Below are positions 6,099-14,485 of a stretch of 19,213 nucleotides of DNA, piece by piece. The position numbers and the translations under genes are program-made. This DNA comes from an uncultured Clostridium sp. (GTDB lineage: Bacteria; Bacillota; Clostridia; TANB77; CAG-508): positions 1 to 19,213 of the forward strand of contig USNR01000026.1 in the NCBI GenBank assembly GCA_900556135.1, read 5' to 3'. Position 1 is the stretch's first letter. Each line of letters begins with the position of its first letter. The notes beneath the pieces were generated by a model, which was not told where the DNA came from, did no database searches, and saw only the letters and a list, made by a program, of their open reading frames with translations.

Positions 6099-6114
6099 GT
6101 CCTTTTCCTTTTAT

Positions 6115-6765
6115 TTAGACTGTTATTTTACTTTTAATATTTTCAAATTTTGAATCACCTATCCCAGGTACCTTTTTTAAGTCTTCTATTGTTTTAAACT
6201 TTCCATTTTCCTGTCTATATGCAATAATTTTATCTGCGGTGGCATCTCCAATTCCATTTAATGTTACTAATTCGGCCTTTGTTGCAGTATTGATATTTAT
6301 AACTTCTTTATCTTCCATTGTTTTTCCAGCTCCTTCTATTACTACATTATCTCCACTTTTACCAGATATATACTCTATATCTTCCTTATCCTCCAATTTT
6401 GATGGCACATAAAGCTTATCCCCATCTTTTAGCACATATGCTAAATTAAGTTTATTTAAATCAGCATCTTCTTTTTCTCCGCCAGCAGCCTCGATTGCAT
6501 CTATTATTCTATCTCCTTCTTCTAGCACAACAATTCCGCTATTTTCAACACATCCAGTCACATGCACCATTATTTTATTATCTTCATTTTTTGCATCCTC
6601 ATCTTCTGTATTCTCTTCAACTTCATCTAAAGTTTCTAGCATGTCTTCATCATAATTAATAGCACTTTTATTTGCCATTTTATAAATATACACTCCTATT
6701 GTAAATACAACCACAACTGCAATAGCACCTATAATTATTAATTGCTTTAAATTTAAATCTTTCAA
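6115..6765 (-). CDS. comEA: ComEA-family DNA-binding protein (SLBB + helix-hairpin-helix)
   Basis: A 216-aa membrane-anchored protein. A transmembrane segment spans about 8-29; an acidic linker about 39-63 follows; an SLBB-like domain, VHVTGCVENSGIVVLEEGDR onward, runs about 66-122; and a C-terminal ComEA domain with two helix-hairpin-helix motifs, GIGDATADKI (171-180) and GIGDSKFENI (201-210), begins after ININTATKAEL. This order is that of the Bacillus competence DNA receptor, which binds incoming double-stranded DNA outside the membrane. The start is TTG at 6765 with GGAGGT 5-7 nt before it; no ATG fits. No comEC or comF lies beside it, so a competence role is inferred from the family only. 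I see no convincing promoter in 6780-6900. Confidence 0.88.
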   Translation of the reverse strand: MKDLNLKQLIIIGAIAVVVVFTIGVYIYKMANKSAINYDEDMLETLDEVEENTEDEDAKNEDNKIMVHVTGCVENSGIVVLEEGDRIIDAIEAAGGEKEDADLNKLNLAYVLKDGDKLYVPSKLEDKEDIEYISGKSGDNVVIEGAGKTMEDKEVININTATKAELVTLNGIGDATADKIIAYRQENGKFKTIEDLKKVPGIGDSKFENIKSKITV

Positions 6766-6917
6766 ATTTCTACCTCCAATAAATTAATATATACAAACCT
6801 TTATAACTCTTTAGTTTTATACTATTTATCTCTTTTGTACTTTTCTTTCTCTCATTTGCATATACTATAAAACACGTTTAATCTCTTAATTTTAATTAAT
6901 TATTTTAACAAAAACAA

Positions 6918-6946
6918 TTGAAATTTTCCCATTTTTAATATATTAT
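6918..6946 (+). promoter_or_regulatory. Promoter of the DD-carboxypeptidase gene
   Basis: TTGAAA (6918-6923), 17-nt spacer, TATTAT (6941-6946), giving a leader of about 22 nt that contains AAGGAG (6962-6967). Confidence 0.65.
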
Positions 6947-6974
6947 TTATTAAACTACGTTAAGGAGATTTTCT

Positions 6975-8360
6975 ATGCACAATATTAAGCTTTTACATAA
7001 GAAATTGATATGTATATTTTTAATGATGATATTTATTTGCATAGTGCCTCTTCATTCTAATGCAACAGAACCCAATTTAAATATTTATGCACCAGCCTGC
7101 ATTTTAATGGAATCAAGCACTGGCAAAATACTATATAGCAAAAACGCAAATGCCAAGATGTATCCTGCAAGTACAACTAAAGTTATGACAGCTATTTTAA
7201 CTTTAGAAAAATGCAATTTAAATGATATTGTAACAGTTAGCCATGATGCAGTATTTGACGTTCCTTCAACTTACTCTCATGCAAGTTTAAGAGAAGGTGA
7301 ACAATTAACAGTAGAGCAACTTTTATATGTTCTTTTAATTCCCTCTGCCAACGATGCAGCTTTTGCATTAGCCGAGCACATTGGCGGTAGTGTAGAAAAT
7401 TTTGCTACAATGATGAATGAAAAAGCGGTTGAATTAGGTTGCAAAAATACTCATTTTGTTAATCCTAACGGCATTCATGATGAAAACCATTATTCTACTG
7501 CCTATGATTTAGCCCTAATGGGACAATATGCAATGAAAAACGCTATTTTTAGAAAAATCGTTTCAACCACAACATATACTTTACCTATAACAAACAAATA
7601 TGATAAAGAAGATCGTATTTTTGCAACAACAAATGAACTTCTAAAATCACCTTCTTCTTCAACATATTACAAATACGCAACAGGAGCTAAAACAGGTTAT
7701 ACTGATGCTGCTAAGAATTGCATTATAGCAACTGCTTCAAAGGATTCTACCGATTTAATTGTTGTAATATTACATGACGAGAAAACAGATGAAGGACTTA
7801 ATACAAGAGCTGCAGATTGTAAAACATTATTTGAATATGGTTTCAACAATTTTTCTTTAAGAACGATTAGCACTTCAGACAGCATAGAGCAAACTATTAC
7901 TGTAAGTGGTGCCACAGAGGAAACAAAGAAACTTGATTTAATAACTACAGAAGATATCTCAGCATATTTACCAAACGACTTTGATACTTCTTCAATAGAG
8001 AAAAACATTACTTTAAACACTGATATAACTGCTCCAATAACCAAAGGTTCAGTTGTCGGGCAAATAACATATACTGCTAACGGAGAGACATTTACAGCAG
8101 ATTTAGTTGCCTCTCATGATGTATATCAATTTGACATTATAAAAATAATATTAGAGATTTTATTGATTTTGGTTGTTTTAGCTTTAATTTCATTGTTTAT
8201 GAAACGCTCAAATAATAACAAATCAAAATACTCTAGTAATTCAAAAAATTATAAAAAGACATCAGCTTCAAAACGTTCTAAGAATAAAAAGAATAAATCT
8301 TCAAAAAGAATGTATTATGATTTTGATTTTTACCCATCTACAAGTAACTTTAAAGCTTAA
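6975..8360 (+). CDS. dacF: D-alanyl-D-alanine carboxypeptidase (DacF/PBP5 type)
   Basis: A 461-aa secreted, membrane-anchored penicillin-binding protein (S11 peptidase). Signal peptide about 1-30 (hydrophobic 11-26, then HSNATEP). The active-site triad motifs are all present: S66-T-T-K69, S124-A-N126 and K239-T-G241. The C-terminal part (about 295-375) is the usual beta-sheet PBP5_C-like domain. A transmembrane segment follows (about 388-407), then a strongly basic Ser/Asn/Lys tail (about 408-440). It trims the terminal D-Ala from peptidoglycan side chains outside the membrane. A true C-terminal transmembrane anchor plus a 55-residue basic tail is longer than the amphipathic helix of E. coli PBP5. 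The start ATG has AAGGAG at 7-nt spacing. Confidence 0.93.
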   Translation: MHNIKLLHKKLICIFLMMIFICIVPLHSNATEPNLNIYAPACILMESSTGKILYSKNANAKMYPASTTKVMTAILTLEKCNLNDIVTVSHDAVFDVPSTYSHASLREGEQLTVEQLLYVLLIPSANDAAFALAEHIGGSVENFATMMNEKAVELGCKNTHFVNPNGIHDENHYSTAYDLALMGQYAMKNAIFRKIVSTTTYTLPITNKYDKEDRIFATTNELLKSPSSSTYYKYATGAKTGYTDAAKNCIIATASKDSTDLIVVILHDEKTDEGLNTRAADCKTLFEYGFNNFSLRTISTSDSIEQTITVSGATEETKKLDLITTEDISAYLPNDFDTSSIEKNITLNTDITAPITKGSVVGQITYTANGETFTADLVASHDVYQFDIIKIILEILLILVVLALISLFMKRSNNNKSKYSSNSKNYKKTSASKRSKNKKNKSSKRMYYDFDFYPSTSNFKA

Positions 8361-8378
8361 TATAATATATCAAAAAAC

Positions 8379-8416
8379 AAAATAGAGGAAGTTATTTATA
8401 TGCTTCCCCTGTTTTT
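8379..8416. terminator. Bidirectional terminator between dacF and lcp
   Basis: Arms 8379-8391 and 8403-8415 form a 13-bp stem around GGAAG/CTTCC with T-runs on both strands. Each strand has one mismatch that becomes a G-U wobble in the other strand's RNA. It serves dacF (plus) and possibly the convergent LCP gene (minus). A second small hairpin (TTCGCACGCGAA within 8454-8475) lies nearer the LCP stop. Confidence 0.6.
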
Positions 8417-8505
8417 ATTATATAAAATATATTGTACAGAAAATCTATTTCATAAATTTTCGCACGCGAACAAATTTACTGAAACTTTCAATTTTCAAAT
8501 TTATT

Positions 8506-9939
8506 CTATTTATAATCTTTTCCAATAATTACCGTTACATCCACTTTAGACATTTCCGAACCGGTTGAGGTACTTGCAGTACCAATCAATTGTTTTATAT
8601 TTGATATTATTTCATCACTTTGATTTGTTCTATTTATAATGCTTGTTTTACTTGTAGCATTTGTGGTTCCTTGTTTAGAAACTGTATATCCTGCTTCCTT
8701 TAACTTCTTTACAACTTCTGTTAAATTACTTTCTGAACTTGAACCGTTCAATACTTGTATTTTAACATCTGATTTTTTCTCATCATTATTACTTGTTGAT
8801 ACATCTTTAACCATATTTGTTGTATTAGTTGATTTTGTTGTTTCTGTAGTTGTTGTTGTGTTTGTGGTTGTATTATCTTTCTCCTCATCAGTTGAATCCT
8901 TTTGTTCAACTGGGAAAAGTTTATTAACCAACTCTGCAGAATCAGCCTTGTTAGCTACATATATAGACACTCCATTACACATTTCCACATCACCTGGTAA
9001 CATTCCAGTTTGTATATTATCTGCATTGAAATTTACTGCATAAGGCAAATACTTCTTTAATAATGCAAAATCTATATTCGTGTTAACGTTTTCATTTGCA
9101 ATATCCATAATCTTTTTAAGTTTAGGCAAATTTTGCATTTTTAAGGTTTGCTTTAATGTTGCTGTTATAAATTCTCTTTGTGTTCTCATTCTTCCTAAAT
9201 CTTGTTGACCATAGCTTGAAGGATATGTTGAACCATCATCATTATGTCTAAATCTTAATAACTGCTCTGCCTTCTCTCCATCTATTAGCTGTTCTCCTGC
9301 TTTTAAATGAATATATAAATCCTGAGAAGAATCTTCATAATCCATATCAATCGGAACATCAAATGTAACTCCACCAATCGCATCTACCAATTTTACTAGT
9401 GCTTTTGTATCTATAATTACATAATTTTCTAATTCCAATCCTGTTAAATCATTAATTCTATCTATTGCCTCTGGTATGTTAGTTCCATTTCTAAAAACAG
9501 TATTAATCTTATAGCTTGCTATGTAATTTTGAGTTGCTGTTTTTCTATTTTTCTTTCCAACATATGTGTCTCTTGGGATAGACATTAGCGAAGCTGATTG
9601 TGTCTTTGGATTATAAGAAGCAATCATAATTGTATCTGCTAATTTATAATCATCAACACCACTAATTCCCATAACTAAAATTTGTATTGGTTCCAGATCT
9701 TCTAAGGTTTCTTCACTCTCTCCTAATACTGTAGCAAGTAATCCAGATAGTCCTCCTCCATTTTTATGAATTTTATAACCTAAAAAAGCAAACACCGAAA
9801 TTACAAAAATTATTAAAATTGCAACAACTGCTCTTAATACTTTTCTTGGCTTTTTAGTTTTCTTCATATTTTTTTGTTTTTTATCTTTTGTATTAACATT
9901 ATCCCTTTTATTTTCTTTTGTATTGTTTTTATTCCCCAA
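8506..9939 (-). CDS. LytR-CpsA-Psr (LCP) family glycopolymer transferase
   Basis: A 477-aa protein. The Lys-rich cytoplasmic start is followed by one transmembrane segment (about 34-56) and an extracellular LCP domain (about 84-320). The LCP core shows ILVMGISG, ADTIMIASYNP, the conserved Arg in MSIPRDTYV (about R123), and the C-terminal LLRFRHNDDG and DLGRMRTQRE blocks whose arginines bind the lipid pyrophosphate. A Thr/Asn-rich linker and a LytR_C domain (about 392-477, IQVLNGSSSESNL...VTVIIG) follow. LCP enzymes attach teichoic acid or capsule polymers to peptidoglycan. I place the start at TTG 9939, with AGGAG 8 nt upstream; extending to ATG 10047 would translate through the upstream gene's terminator. 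Sits opposite dacF, also a wall enzyme. Confidence 0.93.
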   Translation of the reverse strand: MGNKNNTKENKRDNVNTKDKKQKNMKKTKKPRKVLRAVVAILIIFVISVFAFLGYKIHKNGGGLSGLLATVLGESEETLEDLEPIQILVMGISGVDDYKLADTIMIASYNPKTQSASLMSIPRDTYVGKKNRKTATQNYIASYKINTVFRNGTNIPEAIDRINDLTGLELENYVIIDTKALVKLVDAIGGVTFDVPIDMDYEDSSQDLYIHLKAGEQLIDGEKAEQLLRFRHNDDGSTYPSSYGQQDLGRMRTQREFITATLKQTLKMQNLPKLKKIMDIANENVNTNIDFALLKKYLPYAVNFNADNIQTGMLPGDVEMCNGVSIYVANKADSAELVNKLFPVEQKDSTDEEKDNTTTNTTTTTETTKSTNTTNMVKDVSTSNNDEKKSDVKIQVLNGSSSESNLTEVVKKLKEAGYTVSKQGTTNATSKTSIINRTNQSDEIISNIKQLIGTASTSTGSEMSKVDVTVIIGKDYK

Positions 9940-9971
9940 AGTTCTCACTCCTATATTATTTATGTAACAAG

Positions 9972-10000
9972 AGTATATCAAACCATAAAAAAAATAGCAA
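9972..10000 (-). promoter_or_regulatory. Promoter of the LCP gene
   Basis: Minus strand: TTGCTA (10000-9995), 17-nt spacer, TATACT (9977-9972), leaving the Shine-Dalgarno at 9952-9948 within the transcript. The -35 lies inside the 3' arm of the preceding gene's terminator. Confidence 0.45.
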
Positions 10001-10016
10001 GGTTTTCTTGCTATTT
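9985..10016 (-). terminator. Terminator of the DUF5711-cvpA-pilin-like operon
   Basis: Perfect 10-bp stem AAATAGCAAG / CTTGCTATTT (10016-10007 with 10001-9992), 5-nt loop, then a run of U on the minus strand (AUUUUUUUU overall). Textbook rho-independent terminator 40 nt after the stop. Confidence 0.88.
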
Positions 10017-10056
10017 GTAACATTTTTTTGGATTTTCTATTTAACATATGTAATTA

Positions 10057-11397
10057 TTACCAACTATAATTCCATGCTTCCTCTCCGACTGTCGGAACTT
10101 CAATTTTATGTATATCCTGTATGGTCACGTCAGAATTTAAGTAAACCACTGGTCTAACTGCTCCACCATCATTTAGTTGCTTTCCCGTTGAATAGAATAG
10201 ATAACTACTAAATGAACTTGCTTTTCCTCTGTTTACATCTCCAGGTCCCCAAATACAACCACCAGACAACACATAAGTTGCACGTGAAGCTAACCAATAC
10301 CACCTATAATCTCCATTATCTTGTCCTGTACGTGCAAACAATACATCATACAATTCAGATTCACTATCTATTGCTTCTTTTCCCGGATAATCATACAAAT
10401 TACTTACTTTTGAAAAACTTTCTACTTTTCCAGAAGTAGGATTAGCAATATAATCTTCCGGACTTTGAAATTGATTACTATATGTTTTTTCTGTTCCTAT
10501 ATTTCCTCCCTCGCACATATTAGTACCGCTAATATTAATTACTTTTTTCTCTTCTATATTAACTGTTACATTGCATAATCTATTTATATCTTCTATTGTT
10601 AAGCTCCTTACCTCGGCTGCAAAATTATTTTTATATATTGCACAAATTCTGTTTAACTCTTTTAATCCATACTCTGTCGACGCACCTTTTGCTCCTCTAA
10701 GCCATAAATATGGATTATTTGTATCACTTAAAGCCTGCGTCTCATCATAATTTCTTTGCAAAGGACTTCCTGTTGTCAGCATTAATTGTGTTCCATCCTC
10801 ACTTAATCCTAATATTCTCCAATTTAATTGTTTACCATTATTTGATAACGAATATTCTTGATCTAAATCTACAGAATATCCATCAGATATACTCATTCCA
10901 GTTCTTGTTCCAATACATTTATAACCAGTATCACTGTAATTTTCATCCGTTGCCTTTATTTCATCTGCAACAGTTTCTGGATTTTCATAGTCCACCCAAT
11001 CTCCTATCTTCAAATCTCCATCATTAAAAGCTTCTACCAATGTTTTTAAGAAACTCACCGAATACTTTCCCTTTGTTATTGTTCCCCCATCATCTACAAC
11101 CTGCTTTTCTTCTTCCTCTATTACTCCTTGTTTATATAAATAATCTGCAAGACTTTCCGTTGTTGAATCTAGTCCTTTTTCAGCTCTCCACATTGCTTTT
11201 GCTTCTTTTATAGCCTCTATTTGATACTTATCTTTTGTATCTCCTGCTCTGGTTATTATTCCATTGTTATCCAATACTAATCTAATACTAACACCTGCCA
11301 AGATTAATAACACAACTATAGTAACAACAAGTGCCATCAAAGTAATTCCCGAACAATTCTTTACTTTTTTTAATTTTATACTTTTGTTATCATCCAC
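10057..11397 (-). CDS. Pilin-like surface protein with lectin-like C-terminal domain
   Basis: A 446-aa protein with a type IV prepilin-like N-terminus: basic leader ending KNCSG17, then ITLMALVVTIVVLLILAGVS (18-37) as the hydrophobic helix. The Glu usual at position +5 after the cleavage site is Ala here (A22). This GITL.ALVVTIVVLLILAGVSI form is common in clostridial surface proteins. A charged helix to about 75 follows. The large C-terminal part includes LNWRILGLSEDGTQLML (about 194-210), RWYWLASR (about 366) and GGAVRPVVYLNSDV near 412-425, a pattern of sulfatase-modifying-factor/lectin-like or DUF6273-like exodomains; exact family is uncertain. GTG start, AAGGAG 10 nt upstream. Last gene of a three-gene operon. 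No pilus assembly genes are nearby. Confidence 0.75.
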   Translation of the reverse strand: MDDNKSIKLKKVKNCSGITLMALVVTIVVLLILAGVSIRLVLDNNGIITRAGDTKDKYQIEAIKEAKAMWRAEKGLDSTTESLADYLYKQGVIEEEEKQVVDDGGTITKGKYSVSFLKTLVEAFNDGDLKIGDWVDYENPETVADEIKATDENYSDTGYKCIGTRTGMSISDGYSVDLDQEYSLSNNGKQLNWRILGLSEDGTQLMLTTGSPLQRNYDETQALSDTNNPYLWLRGAKGASTEYGLKELNRICAIYKNNFAAEVRSLTIEDINRLCNVTVNIEEKKVINISGTNMCEGGNIGTEKTYSNQFQSPEDYIANPTSGKVESFSKVSNLYDYPGKEAIDSESELYDVLFARTGQDNGDYRWYWLASRATYVLSGGCIWGPGDVNRGKASSFSSYLFYSTGKQLNDGGAVRPVVYLNSDVTIQDIHKIEVPTVGEEAWNYSW

Positions 11398-11438
11398 AAT
11401 CTTTTATCTCCTTATTATTTTTTTATATAACTCCATAA

Positions 11439-12101
11439 TTACTTAAACAATATATTTAAAATTATATTATTTCCGTACATCATACTTCCTATTGCTGATT
11501 TGTTTATTGCTTGAGCTATTGCATTTCCCGGCCACATAACATTTGCAAATGATATAATTCCTAAAACTATATAGATTATAACGGCTCCTTCTAATAATCC
11601 GTAAATAATTCCTCCTGTTTTATCAATTTGTTTTATTATTGGCAATTGAGTTATTCCATTTACAAAGAAACTTATTATTATAAGTATAACTCTTGCAACC
11701 AAATATACAATAATTGCAGAACCAATATTTATAATTGTTATTGTTATGTCATTGGCAGACTTCTCAATAATAGCTGTTTTAGCTTCTGCCGTAGCATTTT
11801 CTATTTCTTTACTTATATCTTTTACTATTGCACTTTCTATTCCTTTTTCTTCACTTTTTTCTTCTGCTGTTCCATTTTCTTCCTTATTAAAAGTATCAAT
11901 TATTGAAGCTTTCATATTTTCATCAATTTTGGTATTATTTATAATTGCACTTGCTAATGGTTTGTACAATATAATTGCCAGTACTATTGCCACAGCAAAA
12001 GATATTAGTTTAAGTAAACTTCCTGTTAATCCTTTCCTGTAACCAATTATAATAAATACTGCTAAACACACTATTAAAATCAAATCTACAATTATTCCCA
12101 T
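11439..12101 (-). CDS. CvpA family membrane protein
   Basis: A 220-aa protein with hydrophobic segments at about 3-20, 28-46, 120-148 and 163-187. The N-terminal IVDLILIVCLAVFIIIGYRK followed by GLTGSLLKLIS is the CvpA family signature (GYRKGL). A charged stretch of about 70 residues rich in Glu/Lys/Ala separates the membrane pairs, longer than in the E. coli colicin V production protein. The C-terminus has IDKTGGIIYGLLEGAVI, also typical (usually 'lDrllGallG'). The biochemical role of CvpA is poorly defined; in other bacteria it is tied to envelope stress and secretion. ATG has AAGGAG with 7-nt spacing. It is 26 nt downstream of the DUF5711 gene and 41 nt upstream of the pilin-like gene, all one transcript. 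Confidence 0.87.
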   Translation of the reverse strand: MGIIVDLILIVCLAVFIIIGYRKGLTGSLLKLISFAVAIVLAIILYKPLASAIINNTKIDENMKASIIDTFNKEENGTAEEKSEEKGIESAIVKDISKEIENATAEAKTAIIEKSANDITITIINIGSAIIVYLVARVILIIISFFVNGITQLPIIKQIDKTGGIIYGLLEGAVIIYIVLGIISFANVMWPGNAIAQAINKSAIGSMMYGNNIILNILFK

Positions 12102-12127
12102 CTTTTTTCTCCTTTTTTATTTATTCT

Positions 12128-13339
12128 TTATAAATTTATAATCTCTATCTTATTTTTATGTATAATTCCAGCCAAATTATTACTTATTACTACACCTCTA
12201 ATTTCTTGTGTTGATGTATATTTTTTAATTAGCCATCCATTCATATCTACAAAATGAACGTCAGCTCCAACATTAATTCCAACCTTATCATTATAGCAAT
12301 ATAGCTCTTTTACACTTCCTGTTAGGTTATAAACACTGCTTTTTTCTGAGGATGTATTTAATAAAGTTATTGCTGTTTTTGTGCTAAACAATCCATCACT
12401 TTCCTCTGAAGCAGTTACTGCATAATTCTTTAATTCTATGTCCGCAAACGTTATTTTCGTGTCCTGATCCTTTATATCTAATATTTTTTTATCTTGCTCA
12501 TTTTCTATCACATGAATTGAGTCATCATACATACATACAAGTTTTCCCTTATTTTGATATTTTACATTCATTATCAAACTACCAGAATCAGCAGAGTATT
12601 TGTATATAATTGCATCTGATGGATTTTCTTTTGCTTTATCTATTGATATAACTTTTATATTAGATTGAATAAGTGTACCAGATATATTTACTTCCGCAAA
12701 TCCCATATATTTGTTATCTTCAGAGATATCAGTATCAACCGCAATTGTGCTAGCTAAATACGTTTTGAAAATCTCACTTCCTAAATTATCATATACCACT
12801 ATAACAGATTTATGAGAAGTGCCCGATATTACTAAAGATACATATCCATTAGAATTTACATTTATTCTAGAAATGTTTCCTTCTACTTCTTTTTGCCATA
12901 AAATATTATTTTTTTGAATCAAGTAGAATTTCTTACCACCCTTTTCAGCTATTCCCACATAGTCTCCGCTTGCATCTATTAGAGGTGTTGTAATTTCCAC
13001 ACTCATTTCAGAAACCTTTTTAGCACTTGAATTATATGTGGTTACTGTATTTTCCTTAAGTATTCCTATATAATTTGAATATGCAAATATATTCTCTGTA
13101 TTTACATTTTCTATTTTTATAGACGGCAAATTATCTTCTTCAATATTTTTCCTTAAAACATATGTATCCAAAAGCCCTCTAAATTGTTCATTAAAAGCAT
13201 ATATTACAAATACAATAGTAATTACAGCTATTATTGAAAGTACAGTAATTAATACTGCTAATTTCTTTTTATTGATTTTCTTTTCTTTTGTATCTTTAAG
13301 ATAAGTTATGTTATCCTTTTTCTCCTTATCAAAAATCAT
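12128..13339 (-). CDS. DUF5711-like membrane-anchored beta-propeller protein
   Basis: A 403-aa protein. A cytoplasmic basic N-terminus (1-26) is followed by one transmembrane helix (about 27-50); the remaining ~350 residues are outside and made of repeated short beta-strands with turns such as NYIGILKENTVTTYN, GDYVGIAEKGGKKFYLI, NGYVSLVISG and NKYMGFAEVN, a pattern of a WD40/PQQ-like propeller. I recognise this layout as DUF5711, a clostridial family of unknown function often found beside cvpA; this is from memory. AAAGG lies about 11 nt before ATG. It has its own promoter at 13372-13400 and heads the operon with cvpA and the pilin-like gene. A sensing or scaffold role at the cell surface is possible but not shown. 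Confidence 0.7.
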   Translation of the reverse strand: MIFDKEKKDNITYLKDTKEKKINKKKLAVLITVLSIIAVITIVFVIYAFNEQFRGLLDTYVLRKNIEEDNLPSIKIENVNTENIFAYSNYIGILKENTVTTYNSSAKKVSEMSVEITTPLIDASGDYVGIAEKGGKKFYLIQKNNILWQKEVEGNISRINVNSNGYVSLVISGTSHKSVIVVYDNLGSEIFKTYLASTIAVDTDISEDNKYMGFAEVNISGTLIQSNIKVISIDKAKENPSDAIIYKYSADSGSLIMNVKYQNKGKLVCMYDDSIHVIENEQDKKILDIKDQDTKITFADIELKNYAVTASEESDGLFSTKTAITLLNTSSEKSSVYNLTGSVKELYCYNDKVGINVGADVHFVDMNGWLIKKYTSTQEIRGVVISNNLAGIIHKNKIEIINL

Positions 13340-13371
13340 ATCTATATATTCCTTTCATTACTTCTTCTATA

Positions 13372-13400
13372 TTTATATCAGTTTCAATGTTTTTTTTCAA
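13372..13400 (-). promoter_or_regulatory. Promoter of the DUF5711-cvpA-pilin-like operon
   Basis: Minus strand: TTGAAA (13400-13395), 17-nt spacer, TATAAA (13377-13372), 33 nt before the ATG. It lies in the 71-nt gap after ykvI, so the operon can be expressed separately from ykvI. Confidence 0.65.
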
Positions 13401-13410
13401 TAGTATTTGA

Positions 13411-14424
13411 TTATATTTTTTCCCTAACTTTAAACATCAGTATTATCTGCACAAGCCCTAAAACCCCGAACACAGGATATAATGTATTAACTAAATTTCC
13501 AAAGCCTATAGCAGATATAGGGATTCCTAATATGCAAATCAATACAACTATAAACCTATATTTTTTTCTATTTTCTTTAGTTCTCTTGCTTAAATTTTCA
13601 AACACTCCATAGCCTGCTGAAATAGCTGATGTAAATATTGCTGTTTCAATTGCTATAGAATATAAAACTTTTTCTACTTTATTATCTATAATTGCCACAA
13701 CTGGAAGTTCTATCATACTAATATCTAAATTGCTATTTATTAAAACTTGATATATCCCAAACGTTAAGATTATAATTATCAATGCTGATAACACACTTAT
13801 TTTCACGTTCTCTTTTTTAGAATTTACAAATTTAGATAAGCTAACTAAAATCGGAATTAGTATTATGCTATTGTAACTAGAATATAAAACAGCATTAAAT
13901 ATACTCCTTCCCCAATTTACATTTTCATAAATTATATTTTCATTTCCTTTGCCATACTTTATACACACATATATCATTATAGAAAGCAATATTGGTGCTA
14001 TGTATGTATTTATTTTCACTATTCCATCAATCTGATTTATCAAAGCAATATATAATAAAAAACACAACACTCCGCTTGCTATATACAAAGAAATATTAAA
14101 TTCCTGTTTAAAATATCCTGCAAATCCCGCAATCATTATATAAAACGATATTAGCAAAAAAATATTTACTATGTTATACATAATTCTTGGAGCCCTTATT
14201 TTTTTCATGAATTTTACATTGCTTTCTATTTTAAAGTTTTTAGAAATCTTTATAGTAATAAAAATTATCAGTCCTGTAATAACTCCCGACAGAAATATTC
14301 CCAAAATTCCAACTCTACCAAATCTACCGAAAAAATTATATATTTCCTTCCCAGACGCAAATCCTGCTCCAATAAACGTACATAATATAACGGAAATTAT
14401 ATTTAATGAATTTTTATTTTTCAC
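13411..14424 (-). CDS. YkvI family membrane protein
   Basis: A 337-aa integral membrane protein with about ten hydrophobic segments. The N-terminus IISVILCTFIGAGFASGKEI followed by YNFFGRFG is the hallmark of the Bacillus YkvI family, which belongs to the APC/LeuT-like transporter superfamily: an unwound first helix with Gly-rich GAGFASG that in relatives forms the substrate/Na+ site. ETAIFTSAISAGYGVFENL (about 260-278) is also typical. The substrate is unknown. The start is GTG at 14424, with GGAGG at 14440-14435 about 10 nt upstream. That ribosome site lies inside the 3' arm of a terminator hairpin, so expression may depend on read-through from the ABC operon. No independent promoter is obvious. 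Confidence 0.87.
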   Translation of the reverse strand: MKNKNSLNIISVILCTFIGAGFASGKEIYNFFGRFGRVGILGIFLSGVITGLIIFITIKISKNFKIESNVKFMKKIRAPRIMYNIVNIFLLISFYIMIAGFAGYFKQEFNISLYIASGVLCFLLYIALINQIDGIVKINTYIAPILLSIMIYVCIKYGKGNENIIYENVNWGRSIFNAVLYSSYNSIILIPILVSLSKFVNSKKENVKISVLSALIIIILTFGIYQVLINSNLDISMIELPVVAIIDNKVEKVLYSIAIETAIFTSAISAGYGVFENLSKRTKENRKKYRFIVVLICILGIPISAIGFGNLVNTLYPVFGVLGLVQIILMFKVREKI

Positions 14425-14457
14425 AAAAAAACCCCCTCCATAATATTTATGAAGGGA
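14425..14457 (-). terminator. Terminator between the ABC operon and ykvI, containing the ykvI Shine-Dalgarno
   Basis: On the minus strand 14457-14448 pairs with 14442-14433 (10 bp with two G-U pairs, 5-nt loop), followed by one G and seven U (14431-14425). In plus-strand RNA the same wobble positions would be C-A mismatches, so it is built for minus-strand transcription. The 3' arm holds GGAGG, and the U-run directly precedes the GTG start. Confidence 0.7.
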
Positions 14458-14485
14458 TTTTTATATTAAGACTTTTATTTGTATT

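Noticed and set aside
8454..8560. Recurrent ACTTTCA-type words near 15, 774, 4568, 8481 and 17832 as a possible dispersed motif
   Set aside because: Copies are short, have no fixed position relative to genes and are expected in AT-rich spacer DNA.
9953..9981. Alternative LCP promoter TTGATA-17-TAATAT
   Set aside because: Its start point would fall after the Shine-Dalgarno at 9952-9948, leaving a transcript without a ribosome site; the promoter 19 nt upstream fits better.
9940..10047. Longer LCP start giving 36 more residues
   Set aside because: The extension would be encoded by the terminator hairpin and promoter region and has no Shine-Dalgarno; TTG at 9939 has a good one.
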